Assembly (NCBI GenBank): GCA_026913215.1
Contig: JAPTYK010000001.1
Span: 496,001 to 560,000, forward strand
Direction: 5' to 3'
Length of the DNA: 64,000 bases
Source of the DNA: Streptomyces diastatochromogenes
Lineage (GTDB): Bacteria; Actinomycetota; Actinomycetes; Streptomycetales; Streptomycetaceae
Positions within the stretch are counted from its first letter, which is position 1. Every line of letters starts with the position of its first letter. Both the position numbers and the translations under genes were made by a program. Shown piece by piece: positions 46,314 through 55,852 of the stretch. Below the pieces are notes generated by a model, which searched no databases, was not told where the DNA came from, and saw only the letters and a list, made by a program, of their open reading frames with translations.

Positions 46314-47105
46314 ATGACCGAGCACGAGGGCCGGGTCGCACTGGTCACCGGCGCCACCTCGGGGATCGGACGCGCGATAGCCAAGTGCCTGGCGGAGCAG
46401 GGGCACCGGGTCTTCATCTGCGCGCGGTCCGCCGAGAACGTGGCGACGGCGCTGAAGGAGCTGCGGGACGAGGGCTTCGAGGCCGACGGCATCGCCTGCG
46501 ACGTGACGGACCCGGAGCAGATCCGCGGCTTCGTCGCGGCGGCGGTGGAGCGGTACGGCCCCGGCCCCGTCGACGTACTGGTCAACAACGTGGGCCGCAG
46601 CGGTGGCGGCGTCACCGCCGACATCGCCGACGAGCTGTGGCTCGACGTCATCAACACCAACCTGAACAGCGTGTTCCTGATGACCCGTGAGGTCCTGAAC
46701 GCGGGCGGCATGCGGAACGCCGAGCGCGGCCGGATCATCAACATCGCCTCCACCGCCGGCAAGCAGGGCGTCGTCCTCGGAGCCCCGTACTCGGCCTCCA
46801 AGCACGGTGTCGTCGGCTTCACCAAGGCCCTCGGCAACGAGCTGGCGCCCACCGGGATCACCGTCAACGCGGTGTGCCCCGGCTATGTGGAGACGCCCAT
46901 GGCGGAGCGCGTGCGGCAGGGATACGCGGCGGCCTACGGGACCAGCGAGCAGGCCGTCCTGGAGAAGTTCCAGGCCAAGATCCCGCTCGGCCGCTACTCG
47001 ACCGCCGACGAGGTCGCGGGTCTGGTCGGCTATCTGGCCTCCGACCGGGCCGCCTCGATCACCGCCCAGGCGATGAACGTCTGCGGCGGGCTCGGCAACT
47101 TCTGA
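46314..47105 (+). CDS. Polyketide C-9 ketoreductase (SDR, ActIII-like)
   Basis: The ATG at 46314 follows AAAAGGAGAACGAC and encodes an intact 263-residue short-chain reductase. The NADPH motif is VTGATSGIGRAIAKCLAEQG; NNVGRSGGGVTADIADELWL and the catalytic Ser-Tyr-Lys set in INIASTAGKQGV and APYSASKHGVVGFTKALGNE follow. ETPMAERVRQGYAAAYGTSE and AQAMNVCGGLGNF match the ActIII-type ketoreductases that reduce C-9 of the nascent polyketide. Its presence argues against a spore-pigment cluster, which usually lacks a ketoreductase. Confidence 0.95.
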   Translation: MTEHEGRVALVTGATSGIGRAIAKCLAEQGHRVFICARSAENVATALKELRDEGFEADGIACDVTDPEQIRGFVAAAVERYGPGPVDVLVNNVGRSGGGVTADIADELWLDVINTNLNSVFLMTREVLNAGGMRNAERGRIINIASTAGKQGVVLGAPYSASKHGVVGFTKALGNELAPTGITVNAVCPGYVETPMAERVRQGYAAAYGTSEQAVLEKFQAKIPLGRYSTADEVAGLVGYLASDRAASITAQAMNVCGGLGNF

Positions 47106-47196
47106 GGCTCGACGGCTTCCGGGGCCCGATCGGGGCCCTTCACAGCCCGACCAGGGCCTTTCGTCCACGAGGACCGCACGGGAAGGAGATCCGGCG

Positions 47197-48151
47197 ATGA
47201 CGAAGCCGGGCCACCGCGAGGTGGAGCACGAGATCACGGTGGGCGCGCCCGCCGACGCTGTCTACGAACTGATCGAGAAGGTCGCGAACTGGCCCCGGCT
47301 GTTCCCGCCGACCGTCCACGCCGAGCAGGTCGAGCTGGACGGCTCCACGGAGCGGATACGCATCTGGGCCACCGCCAACGGGACCGCCAAGAGCTGGACC
47401 TCGCGCCGCGAGCTCGACCCGGAGGGGCGGCGGATCACCTTCCGCCAGGAGGTGTCCGCCCCGCCCGTCGCCGCCATGGGCGGCACCTGGCTGATCGAGC
47501 CGCTGTCCGGGACGGAATCCCGGTGCGGCTGCTGCACGACTACCGGGCCGTCGACGACGACCCGGAGGGCCTCGCCTGGATCGACGCCGCTGTCGACCGC
47601 AACAGCATCGCCGAACTGGCGGCGCTGAAGGCGAACGTCGAGCTGGCCACCGCCTCCGCGGACGGCGACGAGGGGCTGATGTTCTCCTTCGAGGACACGG
47701 TCCGCATCGCCGGAGCGGCCAAGGACGTCTACGACTTCCTCAACGAGGCCGACCGCTGGCCGGAGCGGCTGCCGCACGTGGCGACCACGACGCTGACCGA
47801 GGACTCCCCCGGTCTGCAGGTGCTGCGGATGGACACCCGTACCAAGGACGGCGCCACCCACACCACCGAGTCGATCCGGGTGTGCTTCCCGGACAGCAGG
47901 ATCCTGTACAAGCAGATCACGCTGCCGAAGCTGATGACGCTGCACACCGGCTGCTGGACGCTCACCGAGGTCGACGGCGGGGTGGAGGCCACCTCCCAGC
48001 ACACCGTCGTCCTCAACCCCGCCACCGTCGAGGAGGTCCTCGGGGCGGCGCGGGGATCCCGGAGGCCCGGGTGTACGTCAAGAACGCCCTGAGCGGCAAC
48101 AGCCGCGCCACCCTGGGGTACGCCAAGGACCACGCCGAAGGCCGGCGCTGA
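47197..48151 (+). CDS. Di-domain aromatase/cyclase (frameshifted)
   Basis: The ATG at 47197 follows GAAGGAGATCCGGCG. The product is about 318 residues made of two SRPBCC (Bet v 1-like) domains: GHREVEHEITVGAPADAVYE, LIEKVANWPRLFPPTVHAEQ and GTWLIEPLSG, then DTVRIAGAAKDVYDFLNEAD, RWPERLPHVATTTLTEDSPG and HTGCWTLTEVDGGVEATSQH. Such di-domain enzymes dehydrate and aromatise the first ring after C-9 reduction. Base losses near 47517 and 48047 split the linker and the end (NALSGNSRATLGYAKDHAEG). The stop is 1 bp before the next start. Confidence 0.93.
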
Positions 48152-48152
48152 C

Positions 48153-49326
48153 ATGAGCGGCCGGGTCGTCGTCGTCGGCGCCGGGCCCGTCGGGCTGGCG
48201 CTCGCCGGTGAACTGCGCGTCGGCGGGGCCGAGGTGACGGTGCTGGAGCGGCTGGCCGCACCGACGACGGAGTCCAGGGCCACCACCCTGGACGCCCGCA
48301 CCATGGAGCTCCTGGACGAGCGCGGCCTGCTGGCGGCGCTCGGCACGGTGCCCCGCGAACCCCGGGGCCACTTCGGTGGTCTGCCCCTCGACCTGGAGGG
48401 CCAGCCCTCCGCGTTCGCGGGCCAGTGGAAGGTGCCGCAGGCGCGGGTCGAGGCACTGCTCGGCGACCGGGCGCGCGCGCTCGGCGCGGACGTCCGGCGC
48501 GAGCACGAGGTCCGCGCCCTGCACCGGACCGAGGACGGCGTCACCGTCGACGCCGTCGAGCTCGGCTCCGGCGGAACGTGCGGCTGACCGCCGCGTACGT
48601 GGTGGGCTGCGACGGCGAGGAGAGCACCGTCGCGGCCCTGGCCGGCTTCGAGTTCCACGGCCGGGACGCCCACCGCGAGCTGCTGCGCTGCGACGTCCGC
48701 GGGTGGACGTGCCCGACCGTCGCTTCCAGCGGCTGCCCGGCGGCTTCGCGGTCGCCGCGACCCGGGACGGACTGACCCGGGTCATGGTGCACGAGTACGG
48801 GCGCGCGCCGCGCGCGCACCACCGCGCCCGGCTTCGACGAGGTCGTCGGGGCGTGGGCGCGGGTGACCGGGAGGACATCGGCGCCGGCACCCCGGTGTGG
48901 GTGAACGCCTTCGGCGACGTCAGCCGCCAGGCCACGCGGTACCGCCGGGGGCGGGTGCTGCTGGCCGGGGACGCCGCCCACCGCCATCTGCCGGTCGGCG
49001 GGCAGGCCATCAACCTCGGCCTGCAGGACGCCTTCGACCTGGGCTGGAAGCTCGCCGCCGAGGTCGCGGGCACCGCACCGGCCGGGCTGCTGGACTCGTA
49101 CCACGAGGAGCGGCACCGGGCCGGTCACCGGGCCATGGCGATCATCGACGCCCAGGCCCACATCATGCTCGGCGGACCGGAGTTCGATCCGCTGCGCTCC
49201 CTGTTCCGGGAGCTCCTCGACCACCGGGCGGTGCGCGAGCTGCTGGCCTCCCGGCTCGGCGGTCTGGACGCCGGCGCCGGTGGCCTTCCCGAACCGGCCG
49301 GACCGGCCGGGACACCGAACCGCTGA
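48153..49326 (+). CDS. Second FAD monooxygenase of the cluster, short form (frameshifted)
   Basis: The ATG at 48153 begins MSGRVVVVGAGPVGLALAGE; the stop is at 49326, about 393 residues after repair. Flavin motifs are VVVVGAGPVGLALAGELRVG, TAAYVVGCDGEESTVAALAG and VLLAGDAAHRHLPVGGQAIN. GHFGGLPLDLEGQPSAFAGQ and WVNAFGDVSRQATRYRRGRV resemble the oxygenase part of UrdM/PgaM/JadF. It is about 100 residues shorter than the first hydroxylase and lacks the C-terminal thioredoxin-like region, and no fused short-chain reductase follows as in UrdM or PgaM. Breaks are near 48580, 48703 and 48817. It probably makes the C-4a/C-12b dehydration or oxygenation step. Confidence 0.88.
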
Positions 49327-49338
49327 GAGGGGACCCTC

Positions 49339-50842
49339 ATGATCTCCCGTCGGGCGCTGCTCGGGGCCGGCGCGGCGGGGCCGCCGCCGGCGGTCCCCGC
49401 CCCCGTGCCCCGGGCCTGGGCGCCGTTCCCTGGAGCCGACTCGGCCGGCAGCTGACCGGGGACCTGGTGCTCCCTCCGATCCCCGGTACGCGACCGCCAA
49501 GCAGCTGGACCTGATGCAGTTCGACGCCGTCAGCCCGCAGGCCGTCGCCTACTGCGCCGACGCGCGGGACGTGGCGGCGTGCCTCGCCTTCGCGCAGCAG
49601 AACGGGCTGGTGCCGACGGTGCGCAGCGGCGGCCACAGCGCCGGCGGGTACTCCACCGGCACCGGTCTGGTGGTGGACGTGTCCCGGCTGAACTCGATAC
49701 GGATCGACGGCGGTTCGGTGACGCTGGGGCCGGGCGCGCAGAACGTCGACGTGCTGAACACGCTGGCCGACTCGGGGCTGGCCCTCGTCGGTGGCGCGTG
49801 CCCGACCGTCGCCGCCGGCGGGTTCGTCCAGGGCGGCGGGCTGGGGTTCCTCACCCGTACGCACGGCATGGCCTGCGACGCGCTGACCTCCGCGACGGTG
49901 GTGCTGGCGAGCGGGCAGACCGTCACGGCCTCCGCCCAGGAGCACCCGGACCTGTTCTGGGCGCTGCGCGGGGGCGGCGGCGGCAACTTCGGCGTCGTCA
50001 CCTCCTACACGGTCACGCCGGCCGTCCTGTCGCAGGTGGCCACGGCGCAGCTCGGCTACGGCTACGACCGGGCGCTCGACATGCTCGACGGCTATGCGCG
50101 CTGGCTGGCCGACTGCCCCCGTACGATCGGCTCGGCGGCGGTGGTGACCCTCCTCGACGCGGCGCCGGGCAACGTCCCGGCCCCGGCGGTCATCGTGGTC
50201 TCCACCGGGACTCCGGCCGAACTCGACGCGGAGCTGGCCCGGTTGGAGTCCCTGACGGGCCGGCCGGCCTCGCGGCAGACCTCGGTGCTGCCGTACCGCG
50301 AGCTGATGACGGGCATCTTCCGCTGCACGGGGATGACCTCCGAGGAATGCCACCGGGCGGACGTCTTCCCCCGGGGGCGGCTCCCCCGGACCGCGTTCGC
50401 GCTGGAGCGCAGCCGTCTGGTCCGCGACGCCGTGCCCCGGGACGGCTGGGCGCGCGTCCTGGCGCTCTTCGACGAGCAGCGGGTGTCCGGCGGCCAGACC
50501 CACGGGCTCCAGGTGCTGCCGGTCGACGGCGCCGTCCACGACCTGGACCGGACCGCGACGGCGTTCGTGCACCGCGACAGCCGCTTCTCCGTGAACTTCC
50601 AGGCCTTCGTGGCGCAGGGGACGGTCACGGACGGGCTGCGGACCGCCGCGCGGGCCTGGGTCGACGCGGGCTTCGCGGCCGTCGACCCGCTCTCCTCGCG
50701 GGAGACCTACCAGAACTTCATCGACCCGGAACTCGCGGACTGGAAGTCCTCCTATTACGCGGAGAACTATCCGCGGCTGGTCAGGACCAAGAACCGCTAC
50801 GACCCGAACGGCCTTTTCGGATTCGCGCAAGGAATACGTTGA
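49339..50842 (+). CDS. Tat-exported bicovalent BBE-type flavin oxidase (frameshifted start)
   Basis: The ATG at 49339 begins MISRRALLGAGAAG, a twin-arginine leader; base losses near 49377 and 49486 then disturb the joining region up to RYATAKQLDLMQFDAV. From there it is continuous to TGA at 50842, about 500 residues. Two flavin-linking residues are visible: His in VRSGGHSAGGYSTGTG and Cys in LVGGACPTVAAGGFVQGGGL, so FAD is bound twice. GGGGGNFGVVTSYTV and the tail YDPNGLFGFAQGIR complete the family. Bicovalent, polyketide-linked members such as AknOx and GilR perform late oxidations of sugars or lactones. Its export signal is notable because the cluster has no visible glycosyltransferase. Confidence 0.88.
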
Positions 50843-50897
50843 CGAAAAGCGGACCGGCAGGGCGTCAGTACATCGATTGCGAGAGGAAGACCAAGAA

Positions 50898-51266
50898 ATG
50901 GCCAAGCAGGAGAACCTGGACCCGAGCACGTCGTTCTTCGACCAGCTGAAGGAGAAGACCGGGCCCGTCGTCCTGGCCAACACCTTCATCGTCCCGGAGG
51001 ACGACTCCGAGACGTTCCTGGCCGTCTGGAAGAAGCACGCCACGTTCATGAAGGCGCAGCCGGGGCTCCTCTCCCTGCAGATGCACCGGGGCACGGCGGG
51101 CAGCCGGCTGTTCATGAACGTCGCGATCTGGGAGTCGACCGAGGCCCTCGCCACGGCGCTCGCCGACCCGCAGTTCCAGGCCATGGCCGTCGACGTCCCC
51201 GAGGACATCGTCTCGTACGCGCACGTCTTCGAGAAGGTCGCCGTCGAGGGCCTCTGCGCGGCCTGA
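50898..51266 (+). CDS. Antibiotic biosynthesis monooxygenase, JadG/GilOII-like
   Basis: The ATG at 50898 (MAKQENLDPSTSFFDQLKEK) follows GAGAGGAAGACC and gives 122 intact residues. GPVVLANTFIVPEDDSETFL, WKKHATFMKAQPGLLSLQMH and NVAIWESTEALATALADPQF are typical of the antibiotic biosynthesis monooxygenase (ABM) domain. Small ABM enzymes of the JadG/GilOII/AlpJ type cleave ring B of angucyclines by oxidation, using reduced flavin. It lies directly after the bicovalent oxidase, so a ring-cleaved or oxidatively rearranged product is possible. Anthrone-type oxygenation is the alternative. Confidence 0.85.
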   Translation: MAKQENLDPSTSFFDQLKEKTGPVVLANTFIVPEDDSETFLAVWKKHATFMKAQPGLLSLQMHRGTAGSRLFMNVAIWESTEALATALADPQFQAMAVDVPEDIVSYAHVFEKVAVEGLCAA

Positions 51267-51318
51267 CCGCGACCGAGGAATTCTCACCCGAACTCGCTTG
51301 ATGAATGGGGACTTGGCC

Positions 51319-52284
51319 ATGGATGTGGGACTTCTCTTCGACCTGCGGAACCCGGCGGGCTGGAAGCGGCCCTGGGCCGACCACTACGCGCAGAACCTGG
51401 AATTCTGCGAGGAGGCGGACCGCCTGGGCGTGGGCGGGCTGTGGTTCACCGAGCACCACCTCTTCGAGGACGGTTATCTGCCGCAGCCGCTGACCTTCGC
51501 CGCCGCCGCGGCGGCCCGCACCCGCCGGGCCCGGATCGGCACCTCGGTGGTGCTGCCCGCGCTGCGCAAGCCGGCCCAGCTCGCGGAGGAGGCGGCGGTC
51601 GTCGACCTCCTGAGCGGCGGACGCCTGGAGCTGGGCATGGGCGCCGGCTACCGGGTGCCCGAGTACTCCCTGATGGACGCGGACTTCACGCGGCGCTTCC
51701 GGAAGACCGAGGAGCACATCCGCGAGGTCCGCCGCCTCTGGGAGGAGGGGTCGTCACCCCGGCCCCATCCAGGAGCCCGTTCCGCTGTGGGGCGGCTTCT
51801 ACGGGCCGCGCGGCGCGCGGATGGCCGGCCGGCTCGGCATCGGACTGCTGCACATCTCGCACGAGCTGTTCCCGCACTACCGCGAGGGGCTCGTCGAGGG
51901 CGGCCACGACCTGGCGACCGCCCGGCTCTCCGGCCTGCTGCCGATCATCCTCGCCGACGACCCGGACGAGGCCTGGGACCGTGTCGCGCCCTACCTCGCC
52001 CACCAGATGAACAGCTACCGGCAGTCGTCCGTGGAGGGCACCGACAAGCCCCGGCCGCCGATCATCCACGCGGACGAGTTCCGCAACCGGACCTCCAACG
52101 CCCCCTGGGGGGCGCTGCGGATCCTCACCCCGAGCAGGCCGCCGCGCAGATCAAGGAGACGACCGACGGGCTGCCGGTGGAGCACCTGATCTTCTGGGCG
52201 AGCATCGCCGGCATGCCGGACGACCTGACCGTCCGGAACATCCAGCTGGTCAGCGAGGCGCTGCCGCCGCTGCTGGCCGCGTGA
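51319..52284 (+). CDS. Luciferase-like flavin/F420 oxidoreductase (frameshifted)
   Basis: The ATG at 51319 begins MDVGLLFDLRNPAGWKRPWA; an earlier ATG at 51301 is in frame but has a poorer start context. About 323 residues. DRLGVGGLWFTEHHLFEDGY, ARTRRARIGTSVVLPALRKP, EEAAVVDLLSGGRLELGMGA, GGFYGPRGARMAGRLGIGLL and PVEHLIFWASIAGMP match the LLM family (FMN or F420). Breaks near 51746, 51768 and 52128. It is the last gene before the terminator at 52306-52335 and probably adds an oxidation or reduction to the polyketide. Confidence 0.85.
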   Translation: MDVGLLFDLRNPAGWKRPWADHYAQNLEFCEEADRLGVGGLWFTEHHLFEDGYLPQPLTFAAAAAARTRRARIGTSVVLPALRKPAQLAEEAAVVDLLSGGRLELGMGAGYRVPEYSLMDADFTRRFRKTEEHIREVRRLWEEGSSPRPHPGARSAVGRLLRAARRADGRPARHRTAAHLARAVPALPRGARRGRPRPGDRPALRPAADHPRRRPGRGLGPCRALPRPPDEQLPAVVRGGHRQAPAADHPRGRVPQPDLQRPLGGAADPHPEQAAAQIKETTDGLPVEHLIFWASIAGMPDDLTVRNIQLVSEALPPLLAA

Positions 52285-52305
52285 CGGCCGCCCGACGACG
52301 GCCCC

Positions 52306-52335
52306 GGGCCCGTCCCGCCTGCGCGGGGCGGGCCC
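52306..52335. terminator. Bidirectional hairpin terminator after polyketide cluster
   Basis: A 13-bp stem (52306-52318 with 52323-52335, one G-U pair) and a 4-nt loop lie between the last polyketide gene and the convergent binding-protein gene. It marks the 3' end of the cluster. Confidence 0.8.
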
Positions 52336-52363
52336 GACCGCGTCCGGGCCGACCGGGCGGGAC

Positions 52364-54017
52364 TTACTCGCCCGTTCCTCCGAGGTACGCCGCCCACGGG
52401 TAGTAGACGTAGGCGAACGCCGCCGGCGCCCCGGTGATCCTCTTGCCGAGCCACACGTCGTTCGTCAGCCGGATGCCGGGGAACATCGGGGCCGTCTCGT
52501 CGTGGAGCTTCTTCTCCATCTCCACGACCATCTCGGCGCGTGCCCTGTCGTCCTTCTCGGCCACCGCCTTCGCGTAGAGGTCGTCGATGCCGCTGTAGCC
52601 GGACTGGTTGAAGGAGCCGCCGGACACCGCGGTGATGCCCAGCCAGTCGAGCGGGTTGGGGATGTTCGGCCAGAACTGCGTGTACAGCAGGTCGGTGTCG
52701 CCGCGCGTCGCCGGGTCGTACAGGTAGTTCGAGTAGCCGGTGGCGGGGACCACCTTGAGCTCGAAGTTCAGGCCGATCCTGTCGGCCGCGTCCTTGATGC
52801 CGATGCCGAGCTGCTGGGTCTCCGCCTGCTGCGGCACGACGAGGCTGATCCGGCGTGCCTTCACGTCGGCGGGGACGCGGGCGAGCAGCTTCTTGGCCTC
52901 CTCGATCCTCGGTGTGCCGTCGGTCCCGACCGAGTCGGCGTACGGGGTCAGCGCGTCCTTCGCGAAGCCGTAGACGGCGGGGACGGTCTGCAGGGAGACG
53001 GGGGTGCCCTCGCCGGCGTACACCTGCTTGCCGATGCCCTTCCAGTCGATGGCCGTCTGGAGCGCCCTGCGCACGTCCGCGTTGCCCATCGCGCCCTTCG
53101 TGTTCGCGACGACGAGCGTGACGGCGAGCGGTGCGGGGCCCGAGTGGAGCGTGCCCGCCGGGGACGCCTTCAGCTGCGCGAGCGCGGCCGTCGGCGGCTG
53201 GTACGTGCCGTCGATCTGGCCGGAGAGCAGGCCGGAGGTGATCGCGGAGTCGTCGGTCAGGAAGGTGAAGTCGATGTTCTTCACCTTCAGCGGCAGCTCC
53301 TTGTTCCAGTAGCCGTCGTAGCGGCTCGCGCTGATCGACTGGCCGCGCGTCCACCGGGTGAACTCGTACGGGCCGGTGCACATGACGCCGACGTCGGGCG
53401 TGCCGACCTTCTTGCCGTGCCGTTCGTAGAAGTCCTTCTGGACGACGACCCCGGCGTAGCTCGCCAGTTCGTCGTTGAAGAGGTAGTCGGGCTTCTTGAG
53501 CCTGACGGTGACCTGCGCGGGGCCCGTCTTCGTGATCGAGGCGACGTTCCGGTACAGGGAGCCGTAGAAGCCCGTCCGGTCCGTCAGGTTGTGGTTCATG
53601 CTCCACACGACGTCGTCGGCGGTCATCGGCGAGCCGTCCCAGAAGGTGACGCCCTCGCGGAGCCGGTAGACCCAGGTCTTCGGGTCGGGGTTCGTGTACG
53701 AGGTCGCCAGGTTGGGCCTGATCCTGAAGTCGGGCGTCTGGACGAACAGGGTCTCGCACATGTTCGAGTTGATCATGTTGGGCGTGTAGTCGGCCGCGTG
53801 GAAGGGTCGACGGTCTGCGGCTCGCCCTGGAAGACGTTCCAGGTGATCCTGTCGACCGGGCCCTTGCCCTGCGGCGTGAAGGTCGTCAGCGCGTCGGAGG
53901 CGCGGGTGCCTCCGGTGCCGGTGGCGCCGCCTCCTCCGGAGCAGCCGGCCAGTACGAGGGAGGCGGTGGCGGCGAGGGCGAGGGCGGCGGTCCGGCCGCG
54001 CGGGCGGGTGCGTGCAT
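52364..54017 (-). CDS. Peptide/nickel-type ABC substrate-binding lipoprotein (frameshifted start)
   Basis: The ATG at 54017 starts MHAPARA and, after a base loss near 53990, the leader ends in a lipobox LAGC followed by SGGGGATGTGG, so it is a lipoprotein of about 551 residues. A second break near 53806 precedes HAADYTPNMINSNMCETLFV. The mature family 5 protein has RPNLATSYTNPDPKTWVYRL, REGVTFWDGSPMTADDVVWS, SGYSGIDDLYAKAVAEKDDR and TNDVWLGKRITGAPAAFAYV. It delivers a peptide-like or other oligomeric ligand to the transporter encoded just upstream in the same operon. It is the last gene, 14 bp after the second ATPase. Ligand unknown. Confidence 0.9.
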
Positions 54018-54031
54018 GGCGCGACTCCTGG

Positions 54032-54836
54032 TCAGTGTCGGGCGGTGAGGGTCTCGGGTCCCATCCGGCGCGCGGGACGCTGTCGCGCAGCAGACGGGTG
54101 TAGGGTGCGACGGGTGGTCGAGCACGTCGGCGGTGGGCCCCTGCTCGACGACGGCGCCATGACGCATGACGATCGTGTCGTCGGTGACCTGGCGGATGAC
54201 GGCGAGGTCGTGGCTGATGAACAGGTAGCTCACGCCGCGCTCGCGCCGGATGTCCGAGAGGAGGTTGAGGATCTGCGCCTGGATCGAGACGTCCAGGGCG
54301 GACACGGCCTCGTCGAGGATGAGGACGTCCGGGTCCGCGGCGAGCGCGCGGGCGATGGCGACGCGCTGGCGCTGTCCTCCGGACAGTGCCCTCGGCAGGG
54401 CCGCGAGCTGCCGGTCGTCGAGTCCGACGAGCCCGGCGAGCTCACTCACCCGTTTCCTGGTCCCCTCGCGGCCGAGCCGGGCGTGGACGCCGACGACTTC
54501 CGCGAGGCAGTCGCCGACGCGCTGGCGGCGGTCGAGCGAGGTGTACGGGTCCTGGAAGACGATCTGGACGTCCCGGCCCCGTCGGCGGCGGCTGCGGGCG
54601 GAGCGCGCCGGCCGGGTGCGGTCCTCGCCCCGGACCGTGATGCGGCCGCCGGAGGGACGCTCCAGGCCGATGATCATCCGGGCCGTGGTTGTCTTGCCGG
54701 AGCCGGACTCTCCGACGATGCCGAGGGATCCGCCGGGGGCCAGGGAGAAGCTCACGTCGGCGACCGCGGTCGCCCGGGTGCGCCCGTGGCCGAACGTCTT
54801 GGTCAGGTGCTCGACCACGAGCAGGGGTTGGGTCAT
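54032..54836 (-). CDS. Oligopeptide-type ABC ATPase 2 (OppF-like)
   Basis: The ATG at 54836 overlaps the stop of the preceding ATPase by ATGA. MTQPLLVVEHLTKTFGHGRT, Walker A GIVGESGSGKTTTARMIIGL, QIVFQDPYTSLDRRQRVGDC, signature [20 protein letters not shown] and Walker B DVLILDEAVSALDVSIQAQI are present. About 268 residues. The end is disturbed by base losses near 54107 and 54065, which affect the usual oligopeptide-transporter C-terminal tail (DVLDHPSHPYTRLLRDSVPR). It energises the transporter with the partner ATPase. Confidence 0.9.
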
Positions 54837-55852
54837 CGCGGGACCTCCTCGGTCGAAGCGGTGCCGGCGGGCGCCGCGGCAGCAGCCGGCCGTGCAGTTC
54901 GGGCATCCGGACGCACCGGGTCAGCCCCGGTCCGATCCGCAGCAGGGCGGCACCCCGCCCCGCACTCCTCCTCGGCGAAGCGGCAGCGCGGTGCGAACGC
55001 GCAGCCGTCCGGGGCCTCGTAGGCGGTGGTGGGGTGGCCGCTGATCGCGGGCAGCCGCTCGACGCGCCGGTCGATCTCGGGCCGCGCCCGCACCAGGGCG
55101 GCGGTGTAGGGGTGGAGCGGGTCCGCGTGCAGCCGCTTCGACGCCTGGCGCTCCACGGTCCGGCCGGCGTACAGGACCATCGTCTCGTCGCACACGGCGC
55201 CGGCGAGCTCCAGGTCGTGCGTGATGAAGAGCATGGCCATGCCGTACTCGCGCCGCATGCGCCGCAGGATCGCCATCACCTCCGCCTGGGTGGTGACGTC
55301 GAGCGCGGTCGTCGGCTCGTCGGCGAGGACGAGCCGGGGCCGTGCGGCGACCGCGGCGGCGATCATCACGCGCTGGAGGAGTCCGCCGGAGAGCTCGTGC
55401 GGGTACTGCCGCAGCCTGCGCTCCGGGTCCGTGATCCCGACCTCGGCGAGCAGGTCCCGCGCGCGCTTGCGGGCGGCGGGCTTCGGCATCCTGTCGTTGA
55501 CGCGCAGGGCCTCGGTGAGGAAGTCGCCGACCGTGCGGACGGGGTTGGTGTGGGCCCGGGCGTCCTGGAAGATCATCGCGACGTCCTTGGCCCGGTAGGA
55601 CCGCAGGGCCCCGGCGCGCAGGGCGAACACGTCGGCGCCGTCGAAGCGGACCGTGCCCCGGACGTCGGCGCCGTCGGGCAGCAGCCGCGCGAGGGTGCGT
55701 ACCGTCATCGACTTGCCGGAGCCGGACTCGCCGACCAGGCCGAGCGTGCCGCCGCGGTCCAGGGAGAAGGAGACGTCGCGCAGCACGGTGCGCGGCTCGC
55801 CCGCGACCGGCAACCGGACCGTCAGGTCCTCGACTTCGAGGAGTGCGTTCAC
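54833..55852 (-). CDS. Oligopeptide-type ABC ATPase 1 (OppD-like)
   Basis: The GTG at 55852 overlaps the permease stop (GTGA). The 339-residue protein is MNALLEVEDLTVRLPVAGEP, Walker A GLVGESGSGKSMTVRTLARL, MIFQDARAHTNPVRTVGDFL, signature ELSGGLLQRVMIAAAVAARP and Walker B LVLADEPTTALDVTTQAEVM. The C-terminal oligopeptide-transporter domain contains the Cys cluster CAFAPRCRFAEEECGAGC, typical of the family. The extreme C-terminus is Ala/Pro-rich and may be slightly out of frame. It pairs with the OppF-like ATPase encoded next. Confidence 0.9.
   Translation of the reverse strand: MNALLEVEDLTVRLPVAGEPRTVLRDVSFSLDRGGTLGLVGESGSGKSMTVRTLARLLPDGADVRGTVRFDGADVFALRAGALRSYRAKDVAMIFQDARAHTNPVRTVGDFLTEALRVNDRMPKPAARKRARDLLAEVGITDPERRLRQYPHELSGGLLQRVMIAAAVAARPRLVLADEPTTALDVTTQAEVMAILRRMRREYGMAMLFITHDLELAGAVCDETMVLYAGRTVERQASKRLHADPLHPYTAALVRARPEIDRRVERLPAISGHPTTAYEAPDGCAFAPRCRFAEEECGAGCRPAADRTGADPVRPDARTARPAAAAAPAGTASTEEVPR

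Noticed and set aside
41693..52284. Spore-pigment (whiE-like) polyketide cluster
   Set aside because: A C-9 ketoreductase, a di-domain aromatase and PgaE/UrdE-like hydroxylases are present, which do not fit whiE-type clusters.
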